DNA from: Actinomadura oligospora ATCC 43269
Lineage (GTDB): Bacteria; Actinomycetota; Actinomycetes; Streptosporangiales; Streptosporangiaceae
Reading direction: 5' to 3'
NCBI RefSeq assembly: GCF_000518265.1
Contig: NZ_JADG01000010.1
Span: forward strand, 124,001-188,000
Length of the DNA: 64,000 bases
Position numbers and translations under genes: made by a program
Shown here: in pieces, positions 1-10,138 of the stretch
Layout: each line of letters opens with the position of its first letter
Numbering within the stretch: position 1 is the stretch's first letter
The notes under the pieces: generated by a model
Database searches by the model: none
What the model saw: only the letters and a program-made list of their open reading frames with translations
Told to the model about the DNA's origin: nothing

Positions 1-145
1 GGAGGGCGACCAGGTCGTCGTCGTGTCGGCCGCCACCTCGTCCGGCACCGGAAGGCAAGGCGGCTTCCCCGGTGGCGGGCCGGGTGGCGGAGGCTTCCCG
101 GGCGGCGGCGCCGGAAGCGGGTTCGGCGGCGGAGGGCGTCGGTGA
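1..145 (+). CDS. MacA/HlyD-like efflux adaptor, C-terminal end (5' truncated by window)
   Basis: Only the last 47 residues lie in the window. They begin EGDQVVV, as at the end of the last beta domain of periplasmic adaptor (MacA/HlyD) proteins, then run into a Gly/Phe/Pro-rich tail with GGFPGGG repeats ending in GRR. The stop overlaps the GTG start of the downstream ABC ATPase, so the genes are translationally coupled. Adaptors of this class link an ABC permease to export. In a Gram-positive cell it would be membrane-anchored outside. The identity rests on the short conserved end plus the MacB-type neighbours. Confidence 0.7.
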   Translation, partial: EGDQVVVVSAATSSGTGRQGGFPGGGPGGGGFPGGGAGSGFGGGGRR

Positions 146-959
146 CCGCCACCGACGCGACGCGCGCCCTCGCCGCCGGGCCGGGCGGCGCGGCGCCGCC
201 CGTCCTCGACCTCCAGGCCGTCACCAAGGTGTACGGCACGGGCGACACTGCCGTGCATGCCCTGCGCGGTGTCACCCTGACCGTCGAGCGCGGCGACTAC
301 GTCGCGGTGATGGGCGCGTCCGGGTCCGGCAAGTCCACGCTCATGAACATCGTCGGCTGCCTGGACGTGCCGTCCGGCGGCCGGTACCGGCTGGACGGCC
401 TGGACGTCGGCGGCCTCGACGAGCGCCGCCTGGCGATCCTGCGGAACCGCCGGATCGGGTTCGTGTTCCAGTCGTTCAACCTCATCCCGCGCATGTCCGC
501 GCTGGCGAACGTCGAACTGCCGCTCGCCTACGGCGGGGTCCGCCGGGACGAGCGCCGCCGCCGCGCGCTCGCCGCGCTCGCCGAGGTCGGGCTCGCCGAC
601 CGGGTCCGGCACGAGCCGAACGAGCTGTCCGGCGGCCAGCAGCAGCGCGTCGCGGTCGCCCGCGCCCTGGTCACCGCGCCGACCCTGCTGCTCGCGGACG
701 AGCCGACCGGCGCCCTGGACAGCGCGTCCACCGCCGACGTCCTCGCCATCTTCGACCGGCTCAGCCGGTCCGGCCGGACGCTCGTCGTGATCACCCACGA
801 GGAGGAGGTCGCCGCGCACGCCAAGCGGGTCGTCCGGCTCGTGGACGGCCGGGTCGCGGGCGACCGGCGCCGCGTCCCGGTGGACGCGCCGCCGCCCGCT
901 CTCGGCGCCTCGTCCACCGGGACGCCGCCCGAGCTCGGCGGCCTCCGGGAGGGCCCGCG

Positions 960-963
<4 letters not shown>
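142..963 (+). CDS. MacB-type ABC transporter ATP-binding protein
   Basis: A 273-residue nucleotide-binding subunit of an export-type (lolD/macB family) ABC transporter. Walker A (GASGSGKST) is near residue 60, the Q-loop is in FVFQSFNLIP, the signature is LSGGQQQR, Walker B is LLLADEPTGALD, and the H-loop is VITHEE. The GTG start overlaps the stop of the adaptor gene, and its own stop overlaps the ATG of the permease, giving a tight adaptor-ATPase-permease operon. The last 30 or so residues are Pro/Ala-rich and not conserved. The substrate cannot be told from the sequence. Confidence 0.93.
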
Positions 964-2276
<1,313 letters not shown>

Positions 2277-2316
2277 ATCCGGACCGCGCCATGACCGACC
2301 CAACGAAAGGCCTCCG

Positions 2317-3012
2317 ATGAACGACGGCACCACCCCCGGCCCCACGCCCCTCCCGCCCCAGGGCCCCACCCCGACCCCGCCCGGCGGCCCAACTCCGCCC
2401 GGCGGCGGGTCGGCCCCGTCGCCGCGGTCGGAGGTGCTGGAGTCGTCCCCGTTCAAGGACGACCTGGACAAGGAACTCGCGGGCCGCGGCCCGAGCGGCC
2501 GGTCACCGAACAGCCCGACGCTCTACCTCGTCGCGGCCGTCCTGCTCGTCGCTGGGTTCGTCGGCGGGATCTTCACGGACAAGGCGATGTCGGACGGCAA
2601 GTCCGGATCGTCCGACAACCGCGCCGCAGGCGGCCCGAACGGACGCGGCTTCGGAGGAGGGTACGGCGGCGGCGGGTACGGCGGTGGCCGCAACGGCGGG
2701 GGCGGCTTCGGCGGGATGACCGCCGGAACCGTCACCAAGGTCGACGGCGACACCCTCTACCTGAAGACGAACGACGGCAAGACGGTCACGGTCAAGACCA
2801 ACGGCTCTACCAAGATCCAGATCACCAGGGCAGGCACGGTCAAGGACCTCAAGACCGGCGAGACGCTCATCGTCCGTGGGGAGGCCGGCAGCGACGGCTC
2901 CGTGACGGCGACCAGCGTCAACGAGGGCGGCGGCTTCGCCGGACGCCGTGGCCAGGGCGGCGCGGGAGGTGACCAGGGCTTCCCGGGCGGCCCGCCCCCG
3001 CAGGGCGACTGA
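2317..3012 (+). CDS. Membrane-anchored Gly-rich protein with small beta (DUF5666-like) domain
   Basis: A 231-residue protein: Pro-rich cytoplasmic N-terminus, one transmembrane helix (TLYLVAAVLLVAGFVGGIF), a Gly/Tyr-rich linker, then a compact domain (TAGTVTKVDGDTLYLKTNDG through GETLIVRGEAGSDG) resembling the DUF5666/OB-like extracellular domain, and a Gly/Pro-rich end. I chose the ATG at 2317 because GAAAGG lies 6 bases before it; a longer in-frame start at 2269 would overlap the permease and lacks such a site. It is the last gene of the MacAB-like operon. The function is unknown; an accessory subunit is inferred. Confidence 0.72.
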   Translation: MNDGTTPGPTPLPPQGPTPTPPGGPTPPGGGSAPSPRSEVLESSPFKDDLDKELAGRGPSGRSPNSPTLYLVAAVLLVAGFVGGIFTDKAMSDGKSGSSDNRAAGGPNGRGFGGGYGGGGYGGGRNGGGGFGGMTAGTVTKVDGDTLYLKTNDGKTVTVKTNGSTKIQITRAGTVKDLKTGETLIVRGEAGSDGSVTATSVNEGGGFAGRRGQGGAGGDQGFPGGPPPQGD

Positions 3013-3229
3013 CACCCGAAAACGCGCCGGAGAACGAGCGCGCGCGGCAGCGGGAGCAGCAGCGGGACGGGGCGCAGGGGACGGCGGGCGCCGGGCGTTC
3101 ACGCGGTGTTCGCCGAACCGTCCGGAGTCCGGAGTGTGCCAGAGTGTCATGCTTTGGTGTGCGGTGGGAAGGTGACGACTGCCGGGTTCCGCTCGGTCCC
3201 CGGCAGGATCTCTCCCCCCGGAGGTCGAC
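3013..3229. promoter_or_regulatory. Intergenic leader of the phosphoesterase gene
   Basis: 217 bases without a gene. Near its end is an 8-bp perfect inverted repeat (CTGCCGGG at 3179-3186, CCCGGCAG at 3199-3206), followed by the ribosome binding site GGAGG at 3220-3224 ahead of the ATG at 3230. A tandem 7-mer TCCGGAG occurs twice just upstream (around 3120-3135). No clear -35/-10 pair is visible. Confidence 0.4.
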
Positions 3230-4129
3230 ATGTCAGGTGCTCCCACCGCCGCCTTCCCGCGTGCGGGCCGCTCCCGCCTCCGCGCCGCCCTCGCGGCGTG
3301 CGCGCTCGCCCTCACGGGCGCGGCGGGCCTCGCCACCGCCCCCGGCGCGGCGAGGGCCGCCACGGTCCCGACGCCGGACCACACCGTGGTCGTGGTCTTC
3401 GAGAACCACTCGTACTCGCAGGTCGTGGGCACCTCCAGCGCGCCGTACATCACCTCCCTCGCCAACGGCGGCGCCAACCTCACCCAGTCCTACGCCCTGA
3501 CCCACCCGAGCCAGCCGAACTACTTCGACCTGTTCTCCGGCAGCACGCAGGGCGTCACCAACGACACCTGCCCCCCGCCCGGCTCCCCCTACTCCACCGC
3601 CAACCTCGGCTCCGAACTCCTGGCCGCCGGACGGACCTGGGCCAGCTACAACGAGGGGCTCCCGTCCCAGGGCTCCACGACCTGCTCCAACAGCGCGGGC
3701 AGGTACGCGCGCAAGCACAACCCGTGGTTCTCGTTCACCAACGTCCCGGCGTCGTCCGGGTTCACGTTCGCGCAGTTCCCGACGGACTACACGACCCTGC
3801 CGAACGTCTCGTTCGTCGTCCCGAACCTGTGCAACGACATGCACGACTGCTCGGTCTCCACGGGCGACACGTGGCTGAAGAGCAAGCTGGACGCCTACGC
3901 CCAGTGGGCGACGACCCACAACAGCGTCCTGGTCGTCACCTTCGACGAGGACAACAGCCTGTCCGGCAACCGGATCGCGACGATCTTCTACGGCGCGCAC
4001 GTGAAGCAGGGCGCGTACTCGACCAGGTACAACCACTTCAACGTCCTGCGCACCCTCGAGGACATGAACGGCACCACCCACGCGGGCAGCGCCGCCACCG
4101 CCACCCCCATCACCGAGATCTGGCAGTAG
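3230..4129 (+). CDS. Secreted phosphoesterase (acid phosphatase / PLC-like family)
   Basis: A 299-residue exported enzyme of the phosphoesterase family (PF04185: acid phosphatases and phospholipase C-like proteins). A basic N-terminus and hydrophobic core (LAACALALTGAAGLATAPGA) form a signal peptide ending near ARAA. The mature part has the metal-site motif VVFENHSYSQVVG, then LTHPSQPNYFDLFSG, CNDMHDC and VVTFDEDN, all typical of the alkaline-phosphatase-like fold. GGAGG stands 5 bases before the ATG. It is single-gene and convergent with the next gene across a strong terminator. The likely role is release of phosphate from organic esters outside the cell. Confidence 0.85.
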   Translation: MSGAPTAAFPRAGRSRLRAALAACALALTGAAGLATAPGAARAATVPTPDHTVVVVFENHSYSQVVGTSSAPYITSLANGGANLTQSYALTHPSQPNYFDLFSGSTQGVTNDTCPPPGSPYSTANLGSELLAAGRTWASYNEGLPSQGSTTCSNSAGRYARKHNPWFSFTNVPASSGFTFAQFPTDYTTLPNVSFVVPNLCNDMHDCSVSTGDTWLKSKLDAYAQWATTHNSVLVVTFDEDNSLSGNRIATIFYGAHVKQGAYSTRYNHFNVLRTLEDMNGTTHAGSAATATPITEIWQ

Positions 4130-4169
4130 GCGCGGCGGGCCCTCCCGCCTGAGGGCCGTCCGAACACGG

Positions 4170-4203
4170 CGAACGGCCGGGCCCCCGAAAGCCCGGCCGT
4201 TCG
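4170..4203. terminator. Bidirectional hairpin between convergent genes
   Basis: A perfect 13-bp stem (4170-4182 with 4191-4203) around an 8-base loop CCCCGAAA, placed between the stops of the phosphoesterase (+) and the oxidoreductase (-). No U-run follows, as is common in actinomycete terminators. Confidence 0.75.
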
Positions 4204-4243
4204 TCGCGCAAAGCTCATGCGCCGCTCGTGCGGCGCGCGAGGC

Positions 4244-5257
4244 TCAGTCGTGGACGAGGCGGACGAGCATCTTGCCGATGTTGGCGCCGCGCATCATCGC
4301 CCGGAACGCCTCGAAGGCGTTCTCGATGCCGTCGACCACGGTCTCCTCGGCGACGAGCGAGCCGTCCCGCAGCCAGCCCGCGGCCCGTGCCGCGTACTCG
4401 GGCGCGAGCCCGAGGTGGTCGGTGACGATCATCCCGCGCAGGGTGAGCCGCTTGCCGACCGCGAGCGGCAGGTTGCGCGGGCCGGACGGGAGCTCGGTGG
4501 CGTTGTAGGCGGAGATCGCCCCGCACAGCGCGATCCGCCCGAAGGTGTTCATCGCGCCGATCGCGGCCTCGAGGTGGTCGCCGCCGACGTTGTCGAAGTA
4601 GACGTCCACGCCCTCCGGCGCGGCCTTGGCGAGCTGGCCGGGCAGGTCGCCCTGCCGGTAGTCGATCCCCGCGTCGAAGCCGTACGTCCCGGTGAGACGG
4701 CGCACCTTCTCCGGGCCGCCCGCCGAGCCGATCACGCGCGTCGCGCCGAGCCGCCGGGCGATCTGCCCGGCCACCGACCCGACCGCGCCCGCCGCGCCGG
4801 AGACGAACACCGTGTCACCGTCCTGGACCGGCGCGATCACGGTGAGGCCCGCGTAGGCGGTGAGCCCGGTGGAGCCGAGGACGCCCAGGTACGCCTGGGC
4901 GGGGGCGAGCGCGGTGTCCACGGCCCGCACCTCCGCCGCGCGCAGCAGCGCGTACTCGCGCCAGCCGAGGAAGTGCGTGACGGTCGTGCCGACCGGGACG
5001 TCCGCCGCGCCGGACGCGACGACCGTGCCGACCGCCGCGCCGGTCATCGGCTCGTCCAGCCCGAACGGCGGGACGTAGGACGGGACGTCGTTCATCCGCC
5101 CGCGCATGTACGGGTCGACGGAGACGAAGTCGTTCCGGACGACGACCTGCCCCTCCTCGGGGCCCGGGACGGTCACGGTCGTGAACGCGACGTCGGACGC
5201 CTCGGGCTCGCCCTCGGGACGGGCGGCGAGCCGCCATTCGCGGCTGGTGAAGGACAT
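4244..5257 (-). CDS. Zinc-independent NADP-dependent oxidoreductase (MDR, leukotriene B4 reductase type)
   Basis: A 337-residue medium-chain reductase. The N-terminal part carries the VSVDPYMRGRM motif typical of the prostaglandin/alkenal reductase (PTGR, CurA-like) branch, which reduces activated C=C bonds of enals and enones. The NADPH fold has VFVSGAAGAVGSVAGQ, and YFDNVGG plus GRIALCGAIS follow. There are no zinc ligands. It lies 28 bases downstream of the PfpI-like gene on the same strand and probably shares its transcript. A role in electrophile detoxification is inferred from family and neighbour. Confidence 0.9.
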   Translation of the reverse strand: MSFTSREWRLAARPEGEPEASDVAFTTVTVPGPEEGQVVVRNDFVSVDPYMRGRMNDVPSYVPPFGLDEPMTGAAVGTVVASGAADVPVGTTVTHFLGWREYALLRAAEVRAVDTALAPAQAYLGVLGSTGLTAYAGLTVIAPVQDGDTVFVSGAAGAVGSVAGQIARRLGATRVIGSAGGPEKVRRLTGTYGFDAGIDYRQGDLPGQLAKAAPEGVDVYFDNVGGDHLEAAIGAMNTFGRIALCGAISAYNATELPSGPRNLPLAVGKRLTLRGMIVTDHLGLAPEYAARAAGWLRDGSLVAEETVVDGIENAFEAFRAMMRGANIGKMLVRLVHD

Positions 5258-5285
5258 GGCGGCTCTCCCGGTGAGGACGTGCTGG

Positions 5286-5978
5286 TCAGGCCAGCATCTT
5301 GAGGATCTCGGCGGCGAGCGGCCCGGACGAGGCCGGGTTCTGGCCGGTGGCCAGGGTGCGGTCGGTCTCCACGTGGGGCTTCCAGGGCTCGCCCGCCTGG
5401 AAGTCCACCCCGGCCTCGACGAGCCGGTCCTGGAGGAGCCACTTGGCCTTCTCCGCGAACCCGGCGAGGGTCTCCTCGGCGTTGGTGAACGCGGTCACGC
5501 GGTATCCGGCGAACGCGTTGGACCCGTCGTCCTTGATCGCGGCCAGCATAGCGGCCGGGGCGTGGCAGACGATGCCGAGCGGCGTGCCGCCCGCCAGGGC
5601 CTCGGTGAGCAGGCGTCCGGAGTCGGCGTTGACCGCGAGGTCCTCCATGGGGCCGTGCCCGCCCGGGTAGAAGACGGCGTCGTAGTCGGCGAGCCGGACG
5701 TCCGCCAGCCTGACCGGGGTGCGGAACTCCTCGTGCTCCAGGGTCGCGGCGATCCGGTCGGCGCCCTCCTGACCACCGTTCGCGTCGGCGGTGAGGCTGC
5801 CCGCGTCGGCGGTGGGGACGACTCCGCCGGGCGTGGCGACCGTGACGGTGTGCCCGGCCTCGGTGAACGCCTCGTAGGGCGCCACGGCCTCCTCGGCCCA
5901 GAAGCCGGTCGGGTGCTTGGTGCCGTCGGCCAGGGTCCAGTGGTCGACGCCGGTCATCACGAACAGGATCTTTGCCAT
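5286..5978 (-). CDS. DJ-1/PfpI family (Hsp31-like) protein
   Basis: A 230-residue class I glutamine-amidotransferase-like protein of the Hsp31/YDR533C glyoxalase-III subgroup. The nucleophile elbow is GIVCHAPAA with Cys138-His139, and the acidic partner lies in GFWAEE (Glu29/Glu30). The segment AVFYPGGHGPMEDL is the usual oxyanion region. Members act as glutathione-independent glyoxalases or stress chaperones. It starts at ATG 5978 after GGGAG. Being followed by an enal reductase, it fits a carbonyl/electrophile defence pair, possibly under the adjacent LysR regulator. Confidence 0.88.
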   Translation of the reverse strand: MAKILFVMTGVDHWTLADGTKHPTGFWAEEAVAPYEAFTEAGHTVTVATPGGVVPTADAGSLTADANGGQEGADRIAATLEHEEFRTPVRLADVRLADYDAVFYPGGHGPMEDLAVNADSGRLLTEALAGGTPLGIVCHAPAAMLAAIKDDGSNAFAGYRVTAFTNAEETLAGFAEKAKWLLQDRLVEAGVDFQAGEPWKPHVETDRTLATGQNPASSGPLAAEILKMLA

Positions 5979-6075
5979 GGCTGCGCTCCCAGGGATGGTC
6001 TCGGATCAGGATGTGCCCGAACCGGGGGTTCGTTCACCAGACCGGAGCGTAGTCGGGGTGTTCTCGGCCCTACCA

Positions 6076-6103
6076 ATAGACAGTCCTATGCCGTCCATTG
6101 GGA
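6076..6103. promoter_or_regulatory. Candidate LysR binding site ahead of the PfpI gene
   Basis: ATAG-N6-CTAT (6076-6089) is a small inverted repeat in the gap between the LysR gene and the PfpI gene. CCTATG followed by ATTGGGA (6085-6103) recurs with longer spacing at the LysR start (7029-7059). The recurrence suggests one regulator acts at both places. This is a weak prediction. Confidence 0.3.
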
Positions 6104-6113
6104 TTCTGATGGG

Positions 6114-7040
6114 TTAGCAGGACAGGTGGGCCAGCGTCCGGAGGTGCTCGCGGACGAGTCCGACGTGCGGGGACGGGTGGGCCCCGGTGCGCTGGACGAG
6201 GAACGCGGTGTTGATCGGCGGGTCCTCCGGGGTGAGCAGGGGGACCAGTGAGCCATCGGTCAGCTCGGCCTGGCAGAGGTAGCGCGGCAGGACGGTCACG
6301 CCGAGCCCCGCGACGGCGGCGGCCTTGATCGCGCGCAGGTCGGGCATGACCAGGGCGGGTTCCGCGGTGAGCCTGGTGTCGAAGACGTGGCGCCAGTAGC
6401 GGCGCAGGATGGGCAGGTCCTCGGCGTAGGAGAGCAGCGGGACGTCCGCCAGCGCCGCGGGCCCGTCGGCGGCCAGGCGCTCCGGGCCGACGCGCTCGGC
6501 CCAGGACGGGGCCGCGACCAGGACGAACGTCTCGTCCGCGAACGGCTCGGCGAGCAGCGCCCGGCCGCGCGGGCGGATCGTCGACACCACCAGGTCGAAG
6601 CGTCCGGCGCGCAGCCCGGCCAGCAGGTCCTCCGCGACGCCGGTGACGATCCGCAGCCGCACGCCACGGGAGGTCAGCGGCCCGAGCGCCGGGACGACCG
6701 CCGCCGACAGGAACTCGGCGGGCCCGGCCAGCAGGACCGGCGGCTCCGGGGCGGGCTCGTCGGCCGCGCCGCCCCCGGCGACGGCCTCCAGGGCGTCCAT
6801 GGGGGCGGCCAGCCGCGCGGCCAGGTCGTCGGCGGCCGGGGTGGGGGTGACCCCGCGCGGCAGCCGCTCGAACAGCTGGCGTCCGGTGCGTTCCTCCAGG
6901 GCGCGCAGCTGCGTCGTGACGGTCGGCTGGGACAGCCCGACGAGCCGCGCGGCGGCGGTCAGCGACCCGGCGCGGTAGACGGCGAGGAACGTCCGCAACT
7001 GCGCCAGGTCGAGCGGCCCATGGGAATTCCTATGGCTCAC
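6114..7040 (-). CDS. LysR family transcriptional regulator
   Basis: A 308-residue LysR regulator with an N-terminal winged helix-turn-helix (DLAQLRTFLAVYRAGSLTAAA, then LVGLSQPTVTTQLRALEE) and a substrate-binding domain containing VRLRIVTGVAEDLLAGLRAG and RYLCQAEL. The GTG start has AAGG almost touching it, so the exact start is uncertain. It lies 24 bases after the P450 gene and 135 bases before the PfpI gene on the same strand. It most likely controls the PfpI/oxidoreductase pair rather than the peptide operon, but read-through from upstream is possible. Confidence 0.9.
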   Translation of the reverse strand: MSHRNSHGPLDLAQLRTFLAVYRAGSLTAAARLVGLSQPTVTTQLRALEERTGRQLFERLPRGVTPTPAADDLAARLAAPMDALEAVAGGGAADEPAPEPPVLLAGPAEFLSAAVVPALGPLTSRGVRLRIVTGVAEDLLAGLRAGRFDLVVSTIRPRGRALLAEPFADETFVLVAAPSWAERVGPERLAADGPAALADVPLLSYAEDLPILRRYWRHVFDTRLTAEPALVMPDLRAIKAAAVAGLGVTVLPRYLCQAELTDGSLVPLLTPEDPPINTAFLVQRTGAHPSPHVGLVREHLRTLAHLSC

Positions 7041-7064
7041 ACCTTCGAGTGTATTGGGAAACGG

Positions 7065-8291
7065 TCATTGTGAGCGGTCGGGTGTGAAGGTGACCGGGAC
7101 TTGCTTCAGCCCGCGCAGCATCCCCGGATGGCGGGGCAGGTCGGCGACCGGGACCGCGAGGGCCAGGTCCGGGAAGCGGCGCAGCAGCGTCGTCAGCGCG
7201 GTGACGATCTCCAGCCGGGCCAGCGCCGCGCCCAGGCAGTGGTGGATCCCGTGCCCGAACCCGATCTGCGGGTTGTTCTCGCGGAACACGTCCAGCACGT
7301 CCGGGTCGGGGTAGCGGGCCGGGTCGCGGTTCGCCGCGCCGATCGACACGATGACCATCTCGCCGCGCGGGATGACCGTGCCGCCGATCGGGACGTCCTC
7401 CAGCGTGAACCGGGCGACGCCGCGCGCGACCGGGCCGTCGAAGCGGAGCAGCTCGTCCACCGCGCGCGGGATGAGGTCCGGGTCGGCCCGCAGCGCGGCG
7501 AGCTGGTCGGGATGGGTGAGCAGCGTGACGACGGCGTTGGCGAGGAAGCACAGCGTGGTCTCGTGCCCGGACAGGAACAGCATGATCGTCAGGCCGACGA
7601 GCTCGTCGTCGGAGACGTCCTCGTTGGCGTGCGCGGTGACCAGGGCGCTCAGCAGGTCCTCGCCCGGCCGCGCGCGCTTCAGCGCGATCTGCTCCAGGAA
7701 GAACTCCGACATCTCGGCGCGGGCGGCGTCGGCACGTTCCAATGTCGCGCCGTCCGCGGGCGGCATCGCCAGGCCCACCGACCAGTTCCGGAACCGCTCG
7801 CGCGCCAACGGCACGCCGAGCAGTTCGCAGATCACCGCGATCGGCAGCGGCAGCGCCAGCCCCTCGACCAGGTCGCCCCGGCCGTCCGCGGCGCACGTGT
7901 CGAGCAGCTCGTCCACGATCTCCTGGACGCGCGGGGCCAGCCCGGCGACCCGGCGGGCGGTGAACGCCTTCGCCACGATGGCGCGCATCCGGGAGTGGTC
8001 GGGCGGGTCGCTCGCGAGCAGGCTCTCCATCAGGACGTTGCGGCGGCGCTCCGGCGGCAGCCCGGCGACGATGCGCGGCGCGGCCTCCAGGTCGGCGGAG
8101 AACCGGGGGTCGTTGAGCGCGAACACGGCCTCCTCGTAGCCCGTGACGGCCCAGGCGTCGACCTTGCCGCGCATCCGCACGCGGTGCACGGGCGACTCGG
8201 CGCGCATCTCGGCGAACAGCGAGTACGGGTCGAGCCACTGCGCGAAGTCCCGGGGGAGGTCGAAGACCTTGTGCGTGGTTTCAGTGGTCAT
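7065..8291 (-). CDS. Cytochrome P450 (second P450 of the MKYWH operon)
   Basis: A 408-residue bacterial class I P450. I-helix SGHETT (241-246) contains the normal acid-alcohol pair; the K-helix has E280-L-L-R283; the haem loop FGHGIHHCLG places the thiolate at Cys352. AGGAAAGGA lies just before the ATG. It follows the oxygenase gene by 35 bases and closes the run of P450, pentapeptide, methyltransferase and oxygenase genes. It is a canonical monooxygenase, unlike the first P450 of the operon, so it may hydroxylate the peptide product or act on something unrelated. Redox partners are not encoded nearby. Confidence 0.92.
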   Translation of the reverse strand: MTTETTHKVFDLPRDFAQWLDPYSLFAEMRAESPVHRVRMRGKVDAWAVTGYEEAVFALNDPRFSADLEAAPRIVAGLPPERRRNVLMESLLASDPPDHSRMRAIVAKAFTARRVAGLAPRVQEIVDELLDTCAADGRGDLVEGLALPLPIAVICELLGVPLARERFRNWSVGLAMPPADGATLERADAARAEMSEFFLEQIALKRARPGEDLLSALVTAHANEDVSDDELVGLTIMLFLSGHETTLCFLANAVVTLLTHPDQLAALRADPDLIPRAVDELLRFDGPVARGVARFTLEDVPIGGTVIPRGEMVIVSIGAANRDPARYPDPDVLDVFRENNPQIGFGHGIHHCLGAALARLEIVTALTTLLRRFPDLALAVPVADLPRHPGMLRGLKQVPVTFTPDRSQ

Positions 8292-8326
8292 TCAGGTCCT
8301 TTCCTGGCGGAGTGTTCGGGGGGCGG

Positions 8327-9322
8327 TCAGGGCTGGCGGGAGGAGTGGGGACGGGCGGGGCGGACGGCGTCGGTCACCGAGGTGCCGCGGCGCACGCGGC
8401 ACCGCGCGCACGGCTCGCCGGAGTCGAGGTCGAGCTGGAGGGTGCGCTCCTCCGTCCAGCCCTCGAACCGGAACTCGCCCGACCCGACGTGGACGAGCGC
8501 GAACAGCGGGGCGCCGTCCCCGCCGCACAGGACGAGCCGTCCGTCCGCGACGCGCACCGAGCCGGGCACGTCCGGACGCGGCGTCCCGTCGTCGTCCTCC
8601 GACCAGTCCGGGACCGCGGCGGGCATGTCGAACTCGCAGGTCAGCGCGTCCATGTCGGTGGGGCTCAGCGGCTTGGGGGAGCGCGCGTACAGGACGTCCC
8701 GCCACGGCAGCCGGTCGCGGAACTCCGCGGGGAACAGGGCGAGCAGCTCCGGCGTGAGCCCGACGTCGATCACCGGGTGGACGCGCGGCGCGTCCCCGTC
8801 GTTGCGGACGAAGTGGAGCCGGTCGAAGTCGCCGAACCAGAGCCGTCCGGCGTCCCCGTGCCGCTCCTCGCCGCCGATGACCACGACCGCGCCCGGGTTG
8901 GTGATGACCGGGCCGTGCAGCCGCATCGCGCCCCACGGGTAGCCGCACTTGCCGTCCCGGTGCTCGTGGCAGCGCGCGCCCGGCCCGAGCGCCATCAGCC
9001 GGACGGCCCGCAGCGGGGCGGGGATGCCCGCGAGCAGCCCGGCCATGTACGGCGTCCGCGCCAGGTACGGGGTGTCGGCGTGCGGGACCAGGCCCGCGCC
9101 GCCCGGGTCCGTGAGCGCGAGGTCGCCGCCCGGGGAGCGCAGCGACAGGATCCGCCAGTCGATCTCCGCCTCCCGGCGCAGGCCCTCCTGGCCGTAGGAG
9201 CGCTGCGCCTTCCAGGTGGAGTCGCGCAGCGCCTCCGCCTCGGCGGCGAGCACGTCCGCGTCGTAGACCCGGTCCAGCGGGACGGCCGTCGGGATCCGCG
9301 TCTCCGCGCTGACGGCCGTCAT
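8327..9322 (-). CDS. Aspartyl/asparaginyl beta-hydroxylase-like Fe(II)/2-oxoglutarate oxygenase
   Basis: A 331-residue protein whose first 190 residues match the aspartyl/asparaginyl hydroxylase cupin. CHEHRDG gives a His-x-Asp pair (H121, D123), RLHGPV follows, GRLWFGDFDRLHFVRN supplies the distal His170, and Arg180 is the likely 2-oxoglutarate ligand. About 130 extra C-terminal residues, including FRFEGWTEERTLQLD and CARC, are not part of that fold. The ATG overlaps the methyltransferase stop (ATGA), so the two are translationally coupled. In RiPP clusters such enzymes hydroxylate side chains; hydroxylation of the MKYWH product is inferred. Confidence 0.82.
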   Translation of the reverse strand: MTAVSAETRIPTAVPLDRVYDADVLAAEAEALRDSTWKAQRSYGQEGLRREAEIDWRILSLRSPGGDLALTDPGGAGLVPHADTPYLARTPYMAGLLAGIPAPLRAVRLMALGPGARCHEHRDGKCGYPWGAMRLHGPVITNPGAVVVIGGEERHGDAGRLWFGDFDRLHFVRNDGDAPRVHPVIDVGLTPELLALFPAEFRDRLPWRDVLYARSPKPLSPTDMDALTCEFDMPAAVPDWSEDDDGTPRPDVPGSVRVADGRLVLCGGDGAPLFALVHVGSGEFRFEGWTEERTLQLDLDSGEPCARCRVRRGTSVTDAVRPARPHSSRQP

Positions 9323-10089
9323 GGCGCGGCCTTCCGCACCACCACCGCGCCCGGATCGTCCGGGAGGGGCGTCGCCTGCGCGAGCCCGTCGCCCTCCGCC
9401 GGGTGCAGCCCCACGGCGGCCAGGTCCTTCAGGACGGGCTCGGGCCGGTGCATGTTGTGCAGCCGCTCGGTCGGCTCGGTCGCGATCAGCTCGCCGCGCA
9501 CGTACGTCCGGTAGGTCTGGCGCAGCCGGGACAGGTCGGGGCCGAGCCGTTCCGCCGCGGCCGACAGGGTGTACCGGCAGTCGCCGAGGACCTGCTCGTC
9601 CATCACGCGTTCCTCGAGGTCCGGCGCGGGCATGCGCAGCACCGTGTCCATCACGCACAGGCCGCCCGGTTCCAGGTGCGCGGCGATCGCGGCGAACAGC
9701 GTCGGCCGTTCGGCGGGCGGGACGTGCTCCAGCACGCCGCCCATGTAGACGTAGCCGAAGGTGCGGCCGAGGTCGAAGGCCGGCGCGGTGCCCTGCAGCA
9801 CGGTCACCTTGCTCCGCAGGTCGGGACGCTGCGCGAGCTTGGAGATGAGCACGGCCCGCATGGTGGGGGAGCGTTCCAGGCAGGTCAGGGTGCGGGCCCG
9901 CTCGGCGACGGCGAGGGCGAGGCGTCCCGTGCCGGACCCGATCTCCAGCGCGTCCACGTCCGGCGGCGTCAGGTTGGCGAAGAACGACACCGACGGCAGC
10001 GCGTCCTCGCCCGAGCGGAACAGGTCGTAGTAGCCGGGGGTGAAAGCGTACGGATCGCTGAATGCGGTCGGGGCGGCGCCGTTCGACAC
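9319..10089 (-). CDS. Class I SAM-dependent methyltransferase
   Basis: A 256-residue methyltransferase with motif I ALEIGSGTGRLALAVA (47-62), an acidic motif II region (LTCLERS), motif III TFGYVYMGGVLEHVP and EPGGLCVMDTVLRM. I place the start at GTG 10089, preceded by GGGAG with good spacing; an upstream frame extension is Arg/Pro-rich and not family-like. It is the first enzyme gene downstream of the pentapeptide gene, separated from it by a strong hairpin. N- or O-methylation of the crosslinked peptide is a plausible role; related methyltransferases occur in cittilin and myxarylin clusters. Confidence 0.88.
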   Translation of the reverse strand: MSNGAAPTAFSDPYAFTPGYYDLFRSGEDALPSVSFFANLTPPDVDALEIGSGTGRLALAVAERARTLTCLERSPTMRAVLISKLAQRPDLRSKVTVLQGTAPAFDLGRTFGYVYMGGVLEHVPPAERPTLFAAIAAHLEPGGLCVMDTVLRMPAPDLEERVMDEQVLGDCRYTLSAAAERLGPDLSRLRQTYRTYVRGELIATEPTERLHNMHRPEPVLKDLAAVGLHPAEGDGLAQATPLPDDPGAVVVRKAAP

Positions 10090-10138
10090 GTTTCTCCCTG
10101 CGGGATCTGTGCGTAGGGTGGACGGTGGGAAGACGGGC

